Positions 42,901 to 54,162 of a DNA stretch of 64,000 nucleotides are shown piece by piece. The notes beneath the pieces are model-generated. The model did no database searches, was not told the DNA's origin, and worked only from the letters and a program-made list of their open reading frames with translations. Source of the DNA: Bicyclus anynana (Eukaryota; Arthropoda; Insecta; Lepidoptera; Nymphalidae); NCBI RefSeq assembly GCF_947172395.1, contig NC_069090.1:14466962-14530961 (forward strand), written 5' to 3'. The translations under genes and the position numbers were made by a program. How positions within the stretch are numbered: position 1 is the first letter of the stretch; the number at the start of each line of letters is the position of its first letter.

Positions 42901-45018
42901 ATATCCACTACTGGGCACAGGCCTCTTGTGGTGATTTCCAAACACCACGGTCTTGAACCGCCACCATACCTTACCTTATCAGCCGATAGACGTCCACTGC
43001 TGGACATAGGCCTCTTGCATGGACCTCCAAACACAACGATCTCGAGCCGCCAGCATCCAGCGGCTCCCTGCAACCCGCTTGATATCCTAGTGGGGGGTCG
43101 CCCAACACTGCGCTTTCCGGTGCGGGGTTGCCATTCCAGCACCTTGGGACCCCAACGTCCATCGGCTCTTCGAACTATGTGGCCCGCCCATTGCCACTTC
43201 AGCTTCGCGACTCGCTGAGCTATGTCAGTGACTTTGGTTCGTCTACGGATCTCCTCATTCCTGATTCGATCACGCAGAGAAACTCCAAGCATAACTCGCT
43301 CCATCGCTTGCTGAGCCTTGTTATCAGACCCACAGTTAGCGAACAAGTCAATTCAAGAATATTTTTGAATACCATTCAATAATAATCAAATAATTGATAC
43401 TTAAAAGTGAGTTGCATTATTTTAATTATTATCTACTTATGTTACAGGTAAATCCTACTAGAACACAGCTGGATTTAGTAGCATATACCCAAAGTCAGGG
43501 TATTACTGTAATGTCATATGCGCCTTTCGGATACCTTGTACCACGCATGTCAAATGAATTTGTGCCGCCAACTTTTGGAGATCCTACCCTGGTGAAGATA
43601 GCCAGGAAATACGGAAAAGATACTAGCCAAGTAGTTCTACGTTATTTGGTAAAACCCTTTCTATTTTATTATTATTACTCATAATATTATAAATTCTAAA
43701 GTAAATCTGTCTGGCTGTCTGTCTGTCTGTTTTTTAACATATGTTTGCCTACTATACGTTTATCTCGGAAAAATCTATGGTTCCGGCGGGGTTTGCTTAA
43801 AACAGAATCTCAAGCGGAGTCGCGGCGTGGCGTCCGCTATTATTTTATATACCTAGTAATATTTTCTTTTTTTGGATCAAAAACCTGGAATAGCGTCTGT
43901 TCTCGAAGGTGATGACAGGACAGTGATTGCACCATTATTTTGTGGTAGAGGAAACACCTCGAACAGGTACCAGGACTTGTGACCTTGAGTGTAGGATAGG
44001 AGGTTTAAGGGATCCCTTTAGAATGCATTGACACTCACATCCCTGACCGACATGTTCTCCATGCCCACACTAAACAATTTATGATCAATAATTACAACAT
44101 AAAACATTATCAACAATTAGATGGAAGTCCACTGTTGTGTATAGGCCATTTGTAACAACATCCAAAGGGGGGTCGACCAACACCGCACTTTTCGGTGCTG
44201 TCCGAAGTTTATTATAGACAAGTGTAGGAAATAGTAGTCTGAGATGGATATGACGTCGCTTGATTTCGTGTTGGTTCGTACCGACGCTAGGTGGTGCTAT
44301 TTGTTTCCGTAAAGAGTAGGGACTTAGATTGGGGTAGCGATCGGATGGTGGGAATGACTTGCGATATAAGGCACTCGTCGAACGCTCGGCTTCAGTATGC
44401 TCGTGGTGTTCTAGCCGATCACATTTCTTGTTGTGTATTTCTTTATGGGTTACTTGGGATAAGCGGGCAGAGTGACTTGAGTGGAAAAAGGAAGTTTTAG
44501 TTAACTGTCAAGGGCGCCCTTAACTCTACACACGACGTTCACAAGTGCGTGACTCCGCTTAAGGTCTGCCATTCTAGGTCCTCTGCTATTCTAGGGTTTT
44601 ATTTTGGTTACAGTGTGATTTGTTAATTAAGTTGTCCTGACAAATATTGTAAATTATCTTTGTTCGACATTGGTTTTCGTATTTTTATAATCCAAACAAG
44701 CTGCTAAAACAAGGTTATTTTTTATTAACCGATTTCCAAAAAGAAGGAGAACCTCCTTCTTTTTACGTTCGGCTGTATGTATGTTTTATTTATATGTTTT
44801 AGATTGATCGAAATACAATACCCATACCAAAGTCACAAAACCCATTGCATATATCGATGGACGTGGATCTATTCGACTTTAGTCTTACCCAAGAAGAAAT
44901 ATACGCTATAAATGAGTTCAACAAGAATCTACCAGTTTATGGAGGGGATGAAGAGGCCAGGCTAGTTCGCCAAACATACAATTATTTGTTACAGACTATG
45001 CCTGTGCTCTACGGATAG
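39931..45018 (+). CDS. Secreted aldo-keto reductase, gene 5 of the array
   Basis: AKR of 333 residues in seven phase-0 exons: 39931-39969, 40819-40917, 40997-41167, 41471-41584, 42193-42354, 43448-43648 and 44803-45018. Leader MWIVIIISSLLKV. Catalytic Asp and Tyr in HLDTAHLYGTE, Lys in ITTK, His in LIHTP; SIGISNFNST; YAPFG; cofactor loop IPIPKSQNPLHI with the usual Lys-Ser. Intron 2 is only 79 bases. The protein differs from gene 4 at 9 of 57 residues in exon 3 and more in exon 7, but exons 4 and 6 encode identical sequence. AATAAA at 45037-45042. It should be an active reductase of the same substrate class as gene 4, or with a changed specificity set by exons 2, 3 and 7. Confidence 0.92.
40016..40275 (-). 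repeat. Degenerate, rearranged SINE-A in intron 1 of gene 5
   Basis: Two overlapping minus-strand SINE-A pieces separated by a short 'cttacttacttactta' run. The head is lost. Confidence 0.7.
40452..40725 (-). repeat. SINE-B copy in intron 1 of gene 5
   Basis: Minus strand, body and eroded head, with a small deletion near 40665. Confidence 0.8.
42379..42870 (-). mobile_element. Unassigned retroelement-like block in intron 5 of gene 5
   Basis: A GC-rich block. The left part (42379-42510) resembles the start of RTE-like pieces ('cactgctggacataggcctc') but then departs from it. A 79-codon open frame on the plus strand (42514-42753) has no recognisable domain. Absent from gene 4. Confidence 0.45.
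42890..43335 (-). mobile_element. RTE-like non-LTR fragment with a long open frame
   Basis: Best preserved member in the window. The minus strand is open for 161 codons with QQAMERVMLGVSLRD, KLKWQWAGHIVRRADG and GKRSVGRPP. A second, older piece overlaps at its left end (42890-42965). It lies in intron 5 of gene 5 only. Confidence 0.78.
44425..44700 (+). repeat. Repeat family D in intron 6 of gene 5
   Basis: Copy of the family at 18596-19195 and 29885-30119, followed at 44725-44790 by a common 'ccgatttccaaaaag' tail. Confidence 0.65.
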
Positions 45019-46968
45019 GTACAATGTTGACAAAAAAATAAAGATTCCGATGAACTGATTTAAAAAAAAAAGGTTTTTAATAAGGAAATGAGGAATATGA
45101 GACATACTTGACATATTGTTAATCTTTTTCGAAATAAATGGAATTAAATATATCGATATTTTATTACTTACATTACTAAAATAATACCTATATGCAAAAA
45201 TGCCCTAATTCATTGCCGTACGGTCTTGCGGTCCCGTATTTTCTTTTGCTTATCTATCTTAATCTGCAGATGTACGCCTCCAAACATATTATATCAGTTG
45301 ATTTTTTATTTACCAGTATCAAAAATAAATTCCTTTTATTATATTATATTAAAGCCAATAAAAGGATTTTAGTTCTTCAAGAGAACCGCACCAAAGAAAT
45401 TTTTAGTACAGGGTCTAAAGACCCCGTACCGCACCAGGAGAAAGTACAGAAGACCGAGTGCCGCAACGAACGTGTTAAGGACGTACAATAAGGTAATAAG
45501 CAAGGATGTCTATCAAAGGCGCATCTATATTTCGACGCATTTCGAAACTTAAAATATTTATTTTGCTGCTTTGTCGCTGCTGTATTTATATTTGCCTTTT
45601 AAGTCAGATGTTGGCTTTTGTGGCTATTGTCATTACATCTATACTTATAATAAAACTGTAGCAGGTCTAATTCTGTACACTGAAAATATTTTGAGAATTT
45701 TTATTTTATATAGGTATATATAATCGATACTGATGATATTTTTTTTCGATTATTTTTCTGTCTGTCTGTTCGTCCGTGTTTTTTTGTTATTCGGGCATCA
45801 CGCTGAAACTACTGACGAAACTTGGTACTGTTTAAGACCATAAAAAAAATATTATATTAAAATTTTTATTGGGTGACAATATTTAATCGATACTGAAGCT
45901 AAAATAAATTTTTCGATTTTTTGTCTGTCTGTCCGTGTTTTTTTTTATTCGGGCATCACGCTGAAACTACTAAATGAATTCAAACGAAACTTGGCACAGT
46001 TTAAGATCATAATACGGAGAAGGTCATAGAATACTTTTTATTCTGAAAATATAAAGAGTAAATAAAATATAAGTGAAATACGCGTTGAAGTTGAAGTTTG
46101 TATGGAAAGTCCTTCATTTTTAGAGTTATAGTTTTAAAAATTTGTTCATAAATCATAAAAAAAATATAAAATATAATATGATTCAAAAATTTTTGAAATT
46201 CAACCCAAGTAGTGAGATAGGGCTTGAAAGTTTACATTGATTTTAATTTTCGTCCGCTAGTTTCAATATATACATGCAAAAGATCACATCACGAAATATT
46301 GCAAACAACCTTGATATACACCGATGAAATTTTGCAAGGACGTTTACAGTCAGTACACGTCCGCTAAGAACGGATTTTGCAAGAGGGCCGGAATAAGGAG
46401 GTTATCTTAACCTCCTTAATCCGGCGGACAAAGTCGAGGGCGTCCGCTAGTAGTATAAAATCTTTTTAACAAAAAAATTAACCGATTTCAGCGATGCATT
46501 ACTCTAAAATCGTTTGAAGGCGGTGCTATGACAAATACCTAGCTTTTAAAGTTTATTTTATTTTTTTAAAGTTTATTTCATTTTATTTTTTTTCTGTTTT
46601 AAGTGTCCGTAAACGCCACAGACACAGTATACTTATCTGTGCCACAGATATTGCTGATTTGTATAATTTTGCGATTTCCAAAGTAGCAAATTATTTTAAT
46701 CTTGGGAATTCATGATATTATAGGTCTTACGTATTTTCTTTATACGTATTTCTGAATAATTACTGAAAGTAGTTTGAGACAAAACTTGTTTTTATCACAT
46801 GTCACAGTAGTGATAATATGGGGTCTATAAAATTTCTATAAAAATCGAGAAACTCGTCTTGTAATCAACAGTTTTTTCCTAATTTACCTAGTCGCGTGTA
46901 CCTATATTACATTATATACTAAGGTGTTTCACATTTAATTTTTGTATTATTTATAATATTATGTGAAA
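45019..46968. other. Gene 5 to gene 6 intergenic region
   Basis: No gene. It has two related non-LTR tail units at 45640-45860 and 45870-46040 (both with 'gtgtttttttt-attcgggcatcacgctgaaactac' type sequence), a further tail at 46060-46260, and repeat-like DNA at 46475-46640. A 99-codon open frame at 45192-45491 has no coding character. Confidence 0.55.
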
Positions 46969-49900
46969 ATGCAGCTCTTCATAGTTATTTGTATTATATT
47001 GGAAGTTGTAAGTAAATCATACTACTTAATCTAAATTATAAAGAAGTAAAGTTTGTGGTGTTATAGTGGTAATTTCTGGATCTACTAAACCGATTTTGAA
47101 AATTCGTTTACCACTAGAAAGCCACGTTATTAGTGAGTGTTACAGGCTTTACTGTCTGTCTGTCTGTTAGAATGCCTGATCGTTTGTCTGTTTGTATGTC
47201 TGTCTGTCTGTCTGACCGTCCATCCGTCCGTCCGTCTTTCTGTCCGTCTGTCTCTTTGTTTGTCTGTATAACTGTTTGTCTACTTATCAGTCTGTTTGTT
47301 TGCCTGTCTGTCTGTATGTTTGCCTGTTTGTTTGCCTGTCTGTCCGTTTATCTGTTTGTATGTTTTTCTGTCTGACTTTTTGTCTGTTTGTCGGTTTGTC
47401 TGTCTGTCTATTTGTCTGTCTGTCTGACTGTCTGTTTGATTGCCTATCTGTTTGTCCGGTCTTATATTTGGAACGAATGGACAGATTTTAATGGGAGGTT
47501 TCAGAGGGTGATAGAGGAGGTTAATGAGCAACATTTAGGCTAATTTTTATCCCAGAAAACCAGGGTACCGAAGGTTTTGGGAAAACTGTATTTCACGAAA
47601 CGCCGACGAGGGCGTCCGCTATTAGATAATACAAAGCAATCTTTTGCAGGTAGAATTGGCTTGTACCATTAAGGTTACTGACGACAAACATAAGTTACTG
47701 AACGATGGCAATTTAATACCGGTTGTTGCTTTAGGTACTTTAACAGACGTAAGTAGTATTTTCGTTTCGTTATTACTTTTATTTGATATTAAAGAAAATA
47801 TACAAAATTTTTAGTACATTTTTCAATTCTGTATCGTCTGATATGTGGGCCCAATTTAACAGCAATTATTAATGCTACGTTTTAGTTACCTGATTTCTCC
47901 AAAGTCTTTACATCTGTAGTACACGCAATTGAAGTTGGATTCAGGCATTTGGATACCGCACATGTGTATGGCACTGAGTGTTTAATTGGACAAGCTCTTG
48001 CTTCTGTGTTTAGACGTGGAATTGTTTCCAGAGAAGAAATGTTTATAACGACCAAGGTAAAATTTAAGTAAATATACTATATTTAGGGCCGGTTACTCTT
48101 TTCACAACCTAGTGATAAGTGCTGGATAATCTAATAGTAACTTTGTCACTTACTTTATGACAAATATAAAAGATAAAACCTGTGAATATGATATCAAATA
48201 TTTACCAGAAGATGGTGAAAACGACCCTTAGGCACACGGATTACGGATAATTAAAGCATTTTTATCCAAGTACAGCGGAGCGGGCGATGGAGCGAGGTAT
48301 GCTTGGAGTTTCTCTGCGTGATCGAATCAGAGATGAGGAGATTCGCACACGGAATCAAAGTCACTGACATAGCTCAGCGAGTCGCGAAGCTGAAGTGGCA
48401 ATGGGCAGGCCAGATAGTTCGAATAACCGATAGACGTTGGAGGTCCCACGGTACTGGAATCTGACTCCGCACAGGAAAACGCAGTGTTGGTCGACCCCCC
48501 ACTAGGTGGACTGATTAATGGTAGGTGGATTGCAGAAAGCCGCTGGATGCTGGCGGCTCGAGACTGTTATGCTTGGAGATCCATGCAAGCGGCCCATGTC
48601 TAGCAGTGCACATCCATCGGCTGGTAATGTTGATGATGATGATCGAAGTATATTGATTGATGCTTTTATATATTTTGATGTTTGTCAATTAAAGTTTTCA
48701 TTCTTTCTTTCTTTTGTCTAAATTTGAGAATAGTCTGGAGTACATCATTTTTTTAAGTAGATTAAGAGCAATGAACATGTGTACTTGTGCAGTTCTAGCA
48801 TCACAATTGACTCGTGGTCGCCTGGTCAATGATTATTACGAAACGACCTCTAGGACTGAATTTTTTGTGCTATGATTTGATTTAAGTAAAACTTAATTAT
48901 TTCAGTTGGATGCAGCTGTACCATCCGGAAAGAAAGTGGTACCATCACTGAAGCAAAATTTGAAGAGATTGAAGCTGGATTATGTCGATCTCTTTCTTAT
49001 TCATTCACCTTATAATGTGGTATCCTACCTTAGTAATATTTTACTTTATTTTATTAAGTTTTTTGTAGTTCAGTTAATCACGCAGAGGTGTAGCTACCGC
49101 CGTATCAGCGGTATCAATGATAAGGGCCCCCGAGCTGCAGAGGCCCCTTATGTGTGAAAGCTAAAATTAGTAAAATGTAATCCACAATCTCCTTTTGTTT
49201 GATGAATCTATGAATTCCCGTATATTCATAGGTTCTTCAAACATCTTTCTATTTCAAGAAATCTTTACTTTTCATATTGGGCCCCCCAAGTCATTTAGAT
49301 AAAGGGGCCCATCCAAGACACGCTACGTCACTGTGAATCAGTCACAGTCCAGAAATACTTAGGAGGAGGAGGTTATTGAAGAATATAAAGTCTACTTTTT
49401 ATCCTGGAAAAATCCATTGCTACCAGGATTAGTGAGAAACTGAATTTTACATGGACGAAAGCGTATTTAATAAAATAACATTTTCCGTTTCAGTTCAACT
49501 ACACAAATTTTGATATCTTAGACATTTGGAAAGGCATGGAAGATTGCAAGAGGCTTGGTTTGGCAAGGTCCATCGGCGTCTCTAACTTTAACAGTTCACA
49601 CATCAACAGGATCCTCAGATACTCGAAAATAAGGCCAGCAGTCAATCAGATAGAGGTGAGTATCTTTTGTATTATACTTCTCCTCACACACGCGCGAAAT
49701 CTGTATCTAGTGTTGCAACTTAAATCTCAGTATTGTTTTTGTGGTAGCTTCCGCTTTGAGGTTAATCTATATTCTATCTCATCATCATCATCATTATCAT
49801 TACAGAAAATGACGTATTATAGAAGTTATTAAGCATTAACAGTTCAAAAGGCACTGGGCCCGATATTGTTTCACTACATTTTTTTTTTAAAGAATATTTG

Positions 49901-52046
49901 CCATATCTTTTGAATATGACCAATATTCCCATTCCCCTCTAACTAGTCGGGAATGTCTGTGCTAGGAGTGTGTACGACAATAGACTAACGGGGTGAGGAT
50001 CGAACCACCACCCCTCGGTGATGAGTCCGACCGCTCTTACCGTTGAGCTATTGAGGCTGATTTCATCCTAAAATGCTCGGAATTTTGTAAATCCGTTGAC
50101 AATGATATACAACAAATCAATTTCAGATGGTGTCTTCCCTTTAATGTGGGAAATTGTAAAAGTAGTACCTATCTTTAAAAAGGTAGATAACACCCACGTG
50201 TCCAACCATAGGCCCATTTCGTTGCTTTCTACATTTGCAAAAAATCTTTGAAGCATTAATATGTCCGTATATTCAAGGTTATTTCCAAAAATATATGAGC
50301 GAATGCCAGAGCCGGTCAATATGATGTCAATCCAATATTTTAATATTACAAAAAAATTACACTACATTTTGAATTACATTAGGAGGAGCTATGTTTTTCA
50401 TGTAACACTCTGATTAATTCAGATATTCCTATCAAGCTTAAGTAAGATGAAGTATGAGGGAAAGTTATATGGTGTGCATATTACATACCTACTTTGTACT
50501 ATAAAGGAGTCTCCTCTCAGAATGACAGGGGTAAGGCTAATAGTCCACCATCTCCAATTTTTCAGTCATCTGTATTTTAAGAAATTAAATATCACGTGTC
50601 TCAAACGGTGAAGGAAAACATTGTGAGACAACCTGAATAACGGAGATTTTTTTTAATTCTCTACATCAGGGCTTCTTAAAGTAGGGTACGCGAACCCCTA
50701 GGGGTTTGCCATTTGGCGGTAGGGGGTTCGCGACAAGATTTGCGTGGTGGTGGCTTGATAACTGATACCAATTCAGAATTAAGTTTAAAATTGTCCAAAA
50801 TTACTCCTAACATTGAATCCATTTGCGACAAGAAACAAGCACACCCATCACATTAATATTACAAATATATTTATTCATTCATATGTTATTCAAATAAAAA
50901 CCTTATTTTCTTCAACAGTCAAATTTATTTTTTTGTTTAAGGGGGGGGGGGGGGGTTCCATTACTTAGGTTTCGAAAGTTTGAGGAATCCTGCTCTACAT
51001 CATACATGTTACAGGTCAATCCTACAAGAACGAACCTGGATTTAGTAGCTTACTGCCAAAGCGAAGGTATTGTTGTTACGGGATACGCACCATTCGGCTA
51101 TCTCGTACCACGTTCTCGGTCAAACAGTACAGAAATACCGCCTACATTTGAAGATTCAACATTGGTGAGGATGGCAAGAAAATATGGAAAAGAGACTAGC
51201 CAAGTTGCTTTACGGTATCAGGTACAATAATTAATTATTATAACACATTTGCGTAAAGTATTTTTTTAAAATCTTTACAAGTTAGCCCTTGACTACAAAC
51301 CTGATGGTAAGTGATGATGTAGTCTTAGATGGAAGCGGGCTAACTTGTTGGGAGGAGGATGAAAATCCACACCTCTTTCGGTTTCTACACGGCATCATAC
51401 TGGAACGCTAAATCGCTTGGCCGTACGTCTTTCCCGGTATGGTGGTAACGGCCGAAGCCTCCCACTAGCTAGACCTGGATAAAGAAAATCTCAATCCGCC
51501 CAGCCGGGGATCGAACCCAGGACCTCCGTTTTGTAAATCCACCGTGCATACCACTACGCCACGGAGCCGAGTCAAATTCGTTCGTCGTATCTGTCCTTGC
51601 ATTTTAAAGTTTAAATGGAAAAGAAGGAAGTTTTGTAAGATCTATTTACAAAAGAAATATTATTTACTCCGAAAATATTAATTAAAGAACACATGTTCTT
51701 TGAACATTTTTAATTAATTATCGATAAAGAATATAGCCCCAGAGTTATAAGAAATACTCCAGAGCACCCTGTATGCATATAATATTAGATTAGAAGAGAA
51801 AGGAATGTAGTGTGTGTTTTTTTCTTGCAGATCGATCGTGCTGTTATACCTATTCCAAAATCACAAAACAGAACACATACATCCTCGAACGTGGACCTCT
51901 TCGATTTCAGTCTTACTCAAAAAGAGGTTTATACTATAAATGAGTTCAACAGAAACCTACCAGTTTATGCTGAGGACGGAGATGAACTGGTCCAGAGCTT
52001 TCGACGAGCATATGATATTTACTTAAGATTTCCAATGGCATGTTAA
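46969..52046 (+). CDS. Secreted aldo-keto reductase, gene 6 of the array
   Basis: AKR of 335 residues in seven phase-0 exons: 46969-47007, 47650-47748, 47886-48056, 48906-49019, 49494-49655, 51015-51221 and 51831-52046. Leader MQLFIVICIILEV. Catalytic Asp and Tyr in HLDTAHVYGTE, Lys in ITTK, His in LIHSP. SIGVSNFNSS keeps a sequon as N-S-S, and exon 6 adds another (NST in RSRSNSTEIPP). Cofactor loop IPIPKSQNRTHT. Exon 2 reads GTLTD where the others read GTW, a change at a usually conserved Trp. Exon 6 ends RYQ with a donor GTACAA, weaker than the GTAAxx donors of the other genes. Closest to gene 7. AATAAA at 52092-52097. Confidence 0.92.
47140..47460. repeat. (GTCT)n-type tetranucleotide tract
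   Basis: About 300 bases of imperfect TGTC/TGTT units in intron 1 of gene 6. It creates long open frames of Cys-Leu-Ser-Val on one strand and Asp-Arg-Gln-Thr on the other; these are artefacts of composition. Confidence 0.95.
48270..48645 (+). mobile_element. RTE-like non-LTR fragment in intron 3 of gene 6
   Basis: Plus-strand C-terminal part plus 3' tail ending in GATGATGATGAT, with frameshifts. Confidence 0.72.
49085..49335 (+). repeat. Unassigned repeat, family E
   Basis: Shares 'tagctaccgccgtatc', 'gggccccc' and 'ctacgtcactg' phrases with 15425-15745 and 26210-26310. Intron 4 of gene 6. Confidence 0.5.
49915..50060 (-). repeat. SINE-C copy in intron 5 of gene 6
   Basis: On the minus strand a tRNA-like head begins 'agcctcaatagctcaacgg', with 'ggttcgatcct' as B-box, followed by the body shared with 10590-10668. 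It is a SINE rather than a functional tRNA gene because the tRNA 3' half is replaced by the SINE body. Confidence 0.7.
50503..50665. repeat. Chimeric SINE-B fragments
   Basis: A minus-strand end piece (50503-50550) is joined directly to a plus-strand body (50551-50665), showing deletion or inversion between two copies. Confidence 0.65.
50941..50955 (+). repeat. G15 homopolymer
   Basis: Fifteen consecutive G in an otherwise AT-rich intron; a possible assembly-length error and a potential four-strand structure. Confidence 0.9.
51261..51570 (-). repeat. SINE-A copy in intron 6 of gene 6
   Basis: Minus strand, nearly full length, with a tRNA-like head at the right end. Confidence 0.87.
51590..51778. 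repeat. Half of the mariner-like element
   Basis: Matches the right half of 16874-17337 and ends 'gagcaccctgtat'. The left inverted end is missing. Confidence 0.6.
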
Positions 52047-52167
52047 CCCCAAAAAAGCACTTTTTAAAATATTAACATGGTTTTTTTTATGAATAAATAA
52101 GATAATAATAAAAAAATGGATATTTATTTCATGGAAACGTTAACTGTAACTATAAAGGTCGCCATTG

Positions 52168-52298
52168 ACGGTCAATTATTCTCACGTTTCTGAAAAGCAA
52201 ACGGAAGTACCCACGCAGCATACTATGCAAGTCATGTACGCAGTGACCAATACACGATCAATCGTGGGTGCTACAGAAATGTGAGAATAATTGACCGT
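52168..52298. mobile_element. Small inverted-repeat element
   Basis: The ends are inverted over about 26 bases around 'ggtcaattattctcac'. Outer sequence 'aacgtta' also repeats on both sides (52137 and 52312). Probably a MITE. Confidence 0.6.
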
Positions 52299-52559
52299 TT
52301 GTGGCTAGCATAACGTTAAGATTTTTTTAAGTCGGCCACTATCGACATTTGCGGATAATATAATATTAACACCTTTGTTAATATGTACGTAATATGTATT
52401 TCGCAAAGATGAGCAGTAAATATTACATAAATCTCGACGAAAATGACAACAATGGGGATGATGACTAGGTTTGAATATATTGATTTTTATGATACATTCG
52501 GGTAAATAGGGTCAATATTAACTAATTTATACATAAAAAGCAAAGATTGTCGGAATATT

Positions 52560-52890
52560 TGCAAAATAAATGAGATTATAAAATTTCAAAATCTATTAAA
52601 AATATTTTATCGTAATTAGATGAAAATTCATACAGTTTTAGCTTCCTTACATTAAATGTGACATTTTTTAATATATGAACTATAAGCATAAACGCACAAA
52701 TAACAAAGATATTAGTAATTTTGTTTGAACGCGCATACAAATCTAACGATCATTACATTGGCTACGACGTCATTAGTTCGAGCCATTTTGTATGGGGCGT
52801 TTTTCAGGGATCCGCGGCAGCGCCGCAAATCTGACTCTTTAAATCCCTGTAGTTCCGAAAGTAATGATCGCAGATACCCTGTTCCTTTTA
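52560..52890 (+). repeat. Block shared by the 3' flanks of genes 6 and 7
   Basis: Aligns with 59750-60020: same order of 'cttacattaaatgtgacattttt', 'aagatattagtaattttgtttga', 'acgacgtcatta' and 'tccgaaagtaatgatcgcag'. Either part of the duplicated gene unit or a repeat caught in it. Confidence 0.65.
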
Positions 52891-53280
52891 CAAAATTGCT
52901 TTACTATTAGTATACTGTTAATTTATATACAATTTTAAAAACTGTCATCATCCCTATTATTATAACAGTTCATATTAAAGTTCAATATTATAATTTTCTT
53001 TCATTTATTTCATGATCGTGAATAAATCTTACGAATAAATCATATATCTAATCCTTTCTCTTAAATAATAATTCTATGTATTGGTGAAATCACTAAAGGT
53101 TTTTGAGCTTACCAAGAGCAGAGAGACAACTGTCCGACTACTGAAAAAAGATAGATCCTGGATAAACACATATCTAGAGTATTTTTTATCGTGGAAAAAG
53201 TCATGGTTCTCGCATCAATTGTGAGAGACTGATGTTAGGATTGTATTGATTGCCACTAGTACGCCCTTGAGACTATTAAG

Positions 53281-53656
53281 GCTTGTTCTGGACTATCTTA
53301 GTAGTTTAGTCGAGTAGCGTAAAATTTAGCTGCTAAACGTGTCTGAACACCAACAATTTAGTCGAATAGGTTAGTCAGAGCAAATTTAACCTTAAGCATT
53401 GAGTTTAAGGTTGAATTTGCAAATGTGACTCCTTGAATTGAGTGCCAAGAAATTGTGTTTGGCACTGTGGTGACACAGTGGGGACGTTTTTTGGTCGATG
53501 ATTGTGTATCCACTTTTTAATAGGAGATCGATGGTTGTAGGTTGTTCATCTTGCAAACCACCATTCACTTGTGAACTGTAGTTTAAAATTGTAGGCAGTA
53601 CCAAGTAGTTTTAGTACGCTACTCGACTAAAATGCTAAAGTAGTCCAAACTAGGCG
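53281..53656. mobile_element. 376-bp inverted-repeat element
   Basis: The ends 53281-53324 and 53613-53656 are imperfect inverted repeats; a second inverted pair lies inside at 53371-53430. No transposase. Confidence 0.7.
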
Positions 53657-54080
53657 TTAGGTGATCGGCTAACAGCCAAAATCTAAACTTTACTCCTAAC
53701 TCATGAACCACAATGTAAAATTGGCACTAAAATTATTTTTGTAATAAACATACCATACCTACACGATATAATATTTTTTGAATTCGTCTGCCGGACACTA
53801 AAATGGACGGTGAAAAAAAATGTCAAGCTATATAAAACCGTTTAAAAATACATATTATACTCGAGTGTAAAAAAAATCCTAGCTTGCGAACATATAGATG
53901 CAGTATTTTTAACCGATTTCAAAAAGGAGGAGGAGGTTCTCAAGTTGATCGGTATGTTTTTTTTAACTTCGTAAATTAAGATATCGTACTAAAGTACGTA
54001 GGTATGTAATTCGAGATAAACGTTGTGTGTAACACATTTACGTATGTATTAATTACAATACATGTATATTAGGTGTGATA

Positions 54081-54120
54081 ACTATGAATAAAACCTAAAA
54101 AACTTGTTGTGTAATCACAT
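54081..54120 (+). promoter_or_regulatory. Proximal upstream block of gene 7
   Basis: Forty bases, nearly identical to 61601-61640 before gene 8, ending in 'cttgttgtgtaatca'. A weaker match is at 46851-46870 before gene 6. It lies 43 bases before the ATG in gene 7 and 68 bases in gene 8, so the spacing varies. Could be a shared promoter element or simple homology of the duplicated unit. Confidence 0.45.
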
Positions 54121-54162
54121 TTGCATATACACGTAGAAGAGTACGGTGTTTAATGTACCGAA

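Larger units (their letters stand above)
52047..54162. other. Gene 6 to gene 7 intergenic region
   Basis: Holds an inverted-repeat element (52168-52298), a block shared with the 3' flank of gene 7 (52560-52890), a larger inverted-repeat element (53281-53656), a tail repeat near 53905-53960, and the proximal promoter of gene 7. No host gene. Confidence 0.6.

Noticed and set aside
42861..43346. 161-codon open frame as a possible host gene
   Set aside because: The sequence is the C-terminal part of an RTE-like endonuclease-reverse transcriptase family found in many copies here.
45192..45491. 99-codon open frame on the plus strand
   Set aside because: Low-complexity, intergenic, surrounded by retrotransposon tails, with no recognisable domain.
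47133..47534. Overlapping open frames of 70-84 codons on both strands
   Set aside because: They come from the GTCT-type microsatellite and have repetitive, meaningless composition.
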